A stretch of 64,000 bases of DNA from Archegozetes longisetosus (taxonomy: Eukaryota; Arthropoda; Arachnida; Sarcoptiformes; Trhypochthoniidae), in contig JAEMBT020000003.1 in the NCBI GenBank assembly GCA_018873245.2, forward strand, positions 9,009,843 through 9,073,842. Direction: 5' to 3'. The number at the start of each line of letters is the position of its first letter. Within the stretch, counting starts at the first letter, position 1. Shown piece by piece: positions 61,807-64,000 of this stretch. The notes beneath the pieces are model-generated. The model worked only from the letters and a program-made list of their open reading frames with translations. It searched no databases and had not been told where the DNA came from. The translations under genes were made by a program, and so were the position numbers.

Positions 61807-62610
61807 TTATTTCAATTCATTCTTAAAAGTTGAATAGATTTTCTTGATTTGATCATCGGTAAATTGGGTGTGAGTCAACTGACCTAAAGGCTTGACTCCT
61901 TTAGGAATTTTAATCAAACCTTCATTGAAATTACCATCTAAATGAACAGGAATGGAATCACTATCTAGATAGTCAGAAGCATCTTTCTTCTTAATAAATT
62001 TGACACAACTTCTCAACTCTTCGCCCATAAAAGCCAGCAACAACTTTGAGGTAGCATTCAAAATCCACGGCAAGTCAATTATGAGCATGTATTTGACTCC
62101 ACGAGGATAATAGGATTGAAGCACATCAATCATAAAATAATTGTAGTCAAGATCGATATTAGACAATCCCATACCAGTGGGATCATTGACAATGGCCCAT
62201 CCCTGATGTGATGTTTGGCGATCTAATTTTTCGAATTGATAAACAGTGAACTGTCTGATCAAATTGCCCAACTCTGCAGATTTATGTATTGCTTTGCCGA
62301 CATACCAAATTAATGGTCGACCCTCTTTATCTTTGCGAACTTCTCCTAATAAACCAATTTTGTAAATCTCTTCAGGAAAATATTGATCATTGAAATCATT
62401 GACTCCATAAGATTTACGCCATTGCATGGCTTTGATCAAAGCCTTCAACGCAGCATCTTCTGACTTAGTCACTAATACGAAACGTTCGATCCACCAGTCG
62501 TTAGTTCGAACTAATTCGATATCATTGTTGTGATAAAGATCAGGAGTTTCTTCGGTAACAGTTAAAAAGTTTGCTCTCAACTTTTCAACAATTTCCTTAT
62601 TTACTGACAT
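61807..62610 (-). CDS. CRAL-TRIO (SEC14-like) lipid-binding domain protein
   Basis: A single exon of 267 residues starting at ATG 62610; a TTG three codons upstream is ignored. The N-terminal helical part (WWIERFVLVTKSEDAALKAL and MQWRKSYGV) corresponds to the CRAL-TRIO-N segment. The lipid-binding core follows: GRPLIWYVGKAIHKS, FEKLDRQT, WAIVNDPTGMGLSNIDLDYN, VLQSYYPRGVKYMLIIDLPW, SCVKFIKKKD and DSIPVHLDGN. This resembles the CRAL-TRIO part of MOSPD2-like proteins, but no MSP domain is present, so the protein is CRAL-TRIO only. The ligand is unknown. AATAAA overlaps the stop codon on the minus strand. It converges on copine with 322 bases between the stop codons. Confidence 0.88.
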   Translation of the reverse strand: MSVNKEIVEKLRANFLTVTEETPDLYHNNDIELVRTNDWWIERFVLVTKSEDAALKALIKAMQWRKSYGVNDFNDQYFPEEIYKIGLLGEVRKDKEGRPLIWYVGKAIHKSAELGNLIRQFTVYQFEKLDRQTSHQGWAIVNDPTGMGLSNIDLDYNYFMIDVLQSYYPRGVKYMLIIDLPWILNATSKLLLAFMGEELRSCVKFIKKKDASDYLDSDSIPVHLDGNFNEGLIKIPKGVKPLGQLTHTQFTDDQIKKIYSTFKNELK

Positions 62611-64000
62611 GGTTTTCAAGTTTAATTAAATATTTATTACTAATAAAGATTACTGACAGGTCTGTACTAACAGTGATCAAAACTGATTATGCGAATACGA
62701 ACTTTAAGTAAGTTAAATTTGAAGCTTAAAGAAGTACGATTTTTCCAATTAACTTCAAGGTTAGCAACTATATATGGCTCCAGTCCAAACCCGATTGTAA
62801 AGCTACATCAAATTTTTATATTTTTAAATTACTTATTCATATAAGTCATTAGATTACAATTAGTGTTTGTTGCCTAGGGAAAACGTTTGATTAAATTAAG
62901 AATTCAAAGTAAATTAGACTTACTGAATGCAAGTTTTGGCGACCTTCTCAAATTATAAATTAAAGATCCAAACGTTGTCTCACTATTTATAAGAATAAAG
63001 TTACTCGGATGCAAACTTTCAGCTAATATGAATAACTTGTAACAATTTAGTCAGACAATATGTATTCGAATGATCTTCCTTTTAAACAAGTATCAAATCA
63101 ACTCTTATATGTATTTAAAATTGATTTAATTCGTATTACACGAGACTTTATGTATTAATTGATTTTGTTGAAACAATCTTAATTCAAATGTAGTGTCCTT
63201 CTCAAAGCAAACTTGATAAAATGTTTTCAAAACATCAAAACCTGCATGTTAAACCTTATTTTTGTAAACAAACTCTGATTCGTTGATAAGTCCGCGCAGC
63301 AAAGTAAGCGCAGAACTGCTTTCATTTAAAAGATGTATGGATCTGAAGGTAAATGATTTTGTAATATATAACCTTCGAAGTTTGAAGTAATTTACTAAAA
63401 TGAATATGAAAAATTCATGCGACCGTTAAAACTTTTAGTTATTATCTGAAATATATTTTGTCTCACTTCCATAAAATAAGTAATAAGGATTTGCGTGTAG
63501 TTGAATAGTTATCTGTGTTTATGACAGAGCGTATAGAGATGGATCTAGCTTGTTGTATAACACTATGAATCAAAATTTATTCAAATTTCAGAACTTAAAA
63601 GATAAGAAAACCAAATGGAATAAAAGTCAGATATTAATTAATGGGTAGAATCAGTCTATAAAAGAGTAGAGCACTTTGCAGAATTGTCTTGATTGAGTAA
63701 GTTACTCAATTAACGCGACAGTGATAGGTTTACAATAAATCGATATTGCAAATTCAGGAAATTTGATTTATTAAGGTTACGCATATAGTATGAGAGTACT
63801 GTATTTCTTATATTCTTGTAAATTTAATACCAGTTTTCCTCAATATTAGTCGTTAGTAGGGCTTTATATGAGATTTGTATTGATATTTGCCTCAATCATG
63901 TTACATTAGGTTAATTACGTTGAAGGCTATAAAACAGTAATCATTACTGACCAATAAATATTTCGAAATTCAACAGATATTCAAGTTAATTGTAAGCTTG
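62611..64000. other. Terminal AT-rich non-coding region
   Basis: 1.4 kb upstream of the CRAL-TRIO gene without a recognisable exon, RNA gene or repeat. Confidence 0.5.

Noticed and set aside
1-64000. tRNA, rRNA or CRISPR features
   Set aside because: No convincing tRNA A/B box with cloverleaf, no rRNA-like block and no spaced identical repeats were seen. A tRNAscan or Rfam run would be decisive; it was not possible here.

Overview
This is an AT-rich segment of an animal nuclear genome, most likely an arthropod. The genes have many short GT-AG introns, often 45-150 bases, and all the recognisable families are metazoan. A clip-domain serine protease homologue points to an arthropod. Abundant small foldback elements, Helitron and LINE debris and a tail-anchored RING/zinc-finger protein would fit a mite, but that narrower placement is inference.

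Layout: STIL/Ana2, a centriole duplication protein (minus, 248-1851), is followed by about 5.4 kb of empty AT-rich sequence. Next come mitochondrial ornithine aminotransferase (plus, single exon, 7321-8625) and a delta/p120-catenin (plus, 11360-16646) with two alternative last exons, one of which supplies a PDZ-binding end. MED26 (minus, 19435-22732) converges on the catenin. It is head-to-head with PUS3 (plus, 23688-25223), which carries an apparent one-base frameshift. A small acidic coiled-coil protein of unknown function follows (25701-26072).

From about 26.2 to 40 kb the window is an accessory, transposon-rich zone. It holds several long-inverted-repeat elements, one with a perfect 8-bp target duplication typical of hAT elements, plus a hairpin MITE, a decayed LINE, a Helitron helicase remnant and degenerate tandem repeats. 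A tail-anchored RING protein (31611-32243) is its only convincing intact gene.

Conserved genes resume with SPTLC2 (minus, 41060-44264), the catalytic subunit of serine palmitoyltransferase. Another inverted-repeat element (about 44.9-46.4 kb) and a catalytically dead clip-domain serine protease homologue (minus, 46685-48112) follow; the latter also has an apparent one-base frameshift. RBBP6 (minus, 48851-53808) is head-to-head with the SAGA subunit SPT20 (plus, 55344-58923). A copine (plus, 59733-61484) and a CRAL-TRIO lipid-binding protein (minus, 61807-62610) converge at the end.

The genes do not form one pathway. Several act in RNA polymerase II transcription and RNA processing (MED26, SPT20, RBBP6, PUS3). 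The others serve the centriole cycle, adherens junctions, sphingolipid and amino-acid metabolism, membrane and lipid traffic, and humoral immunity. Exon joins were worked out by hand from splice consensus, reading phase and remembered family sequences, and have not been checked against transcripts.
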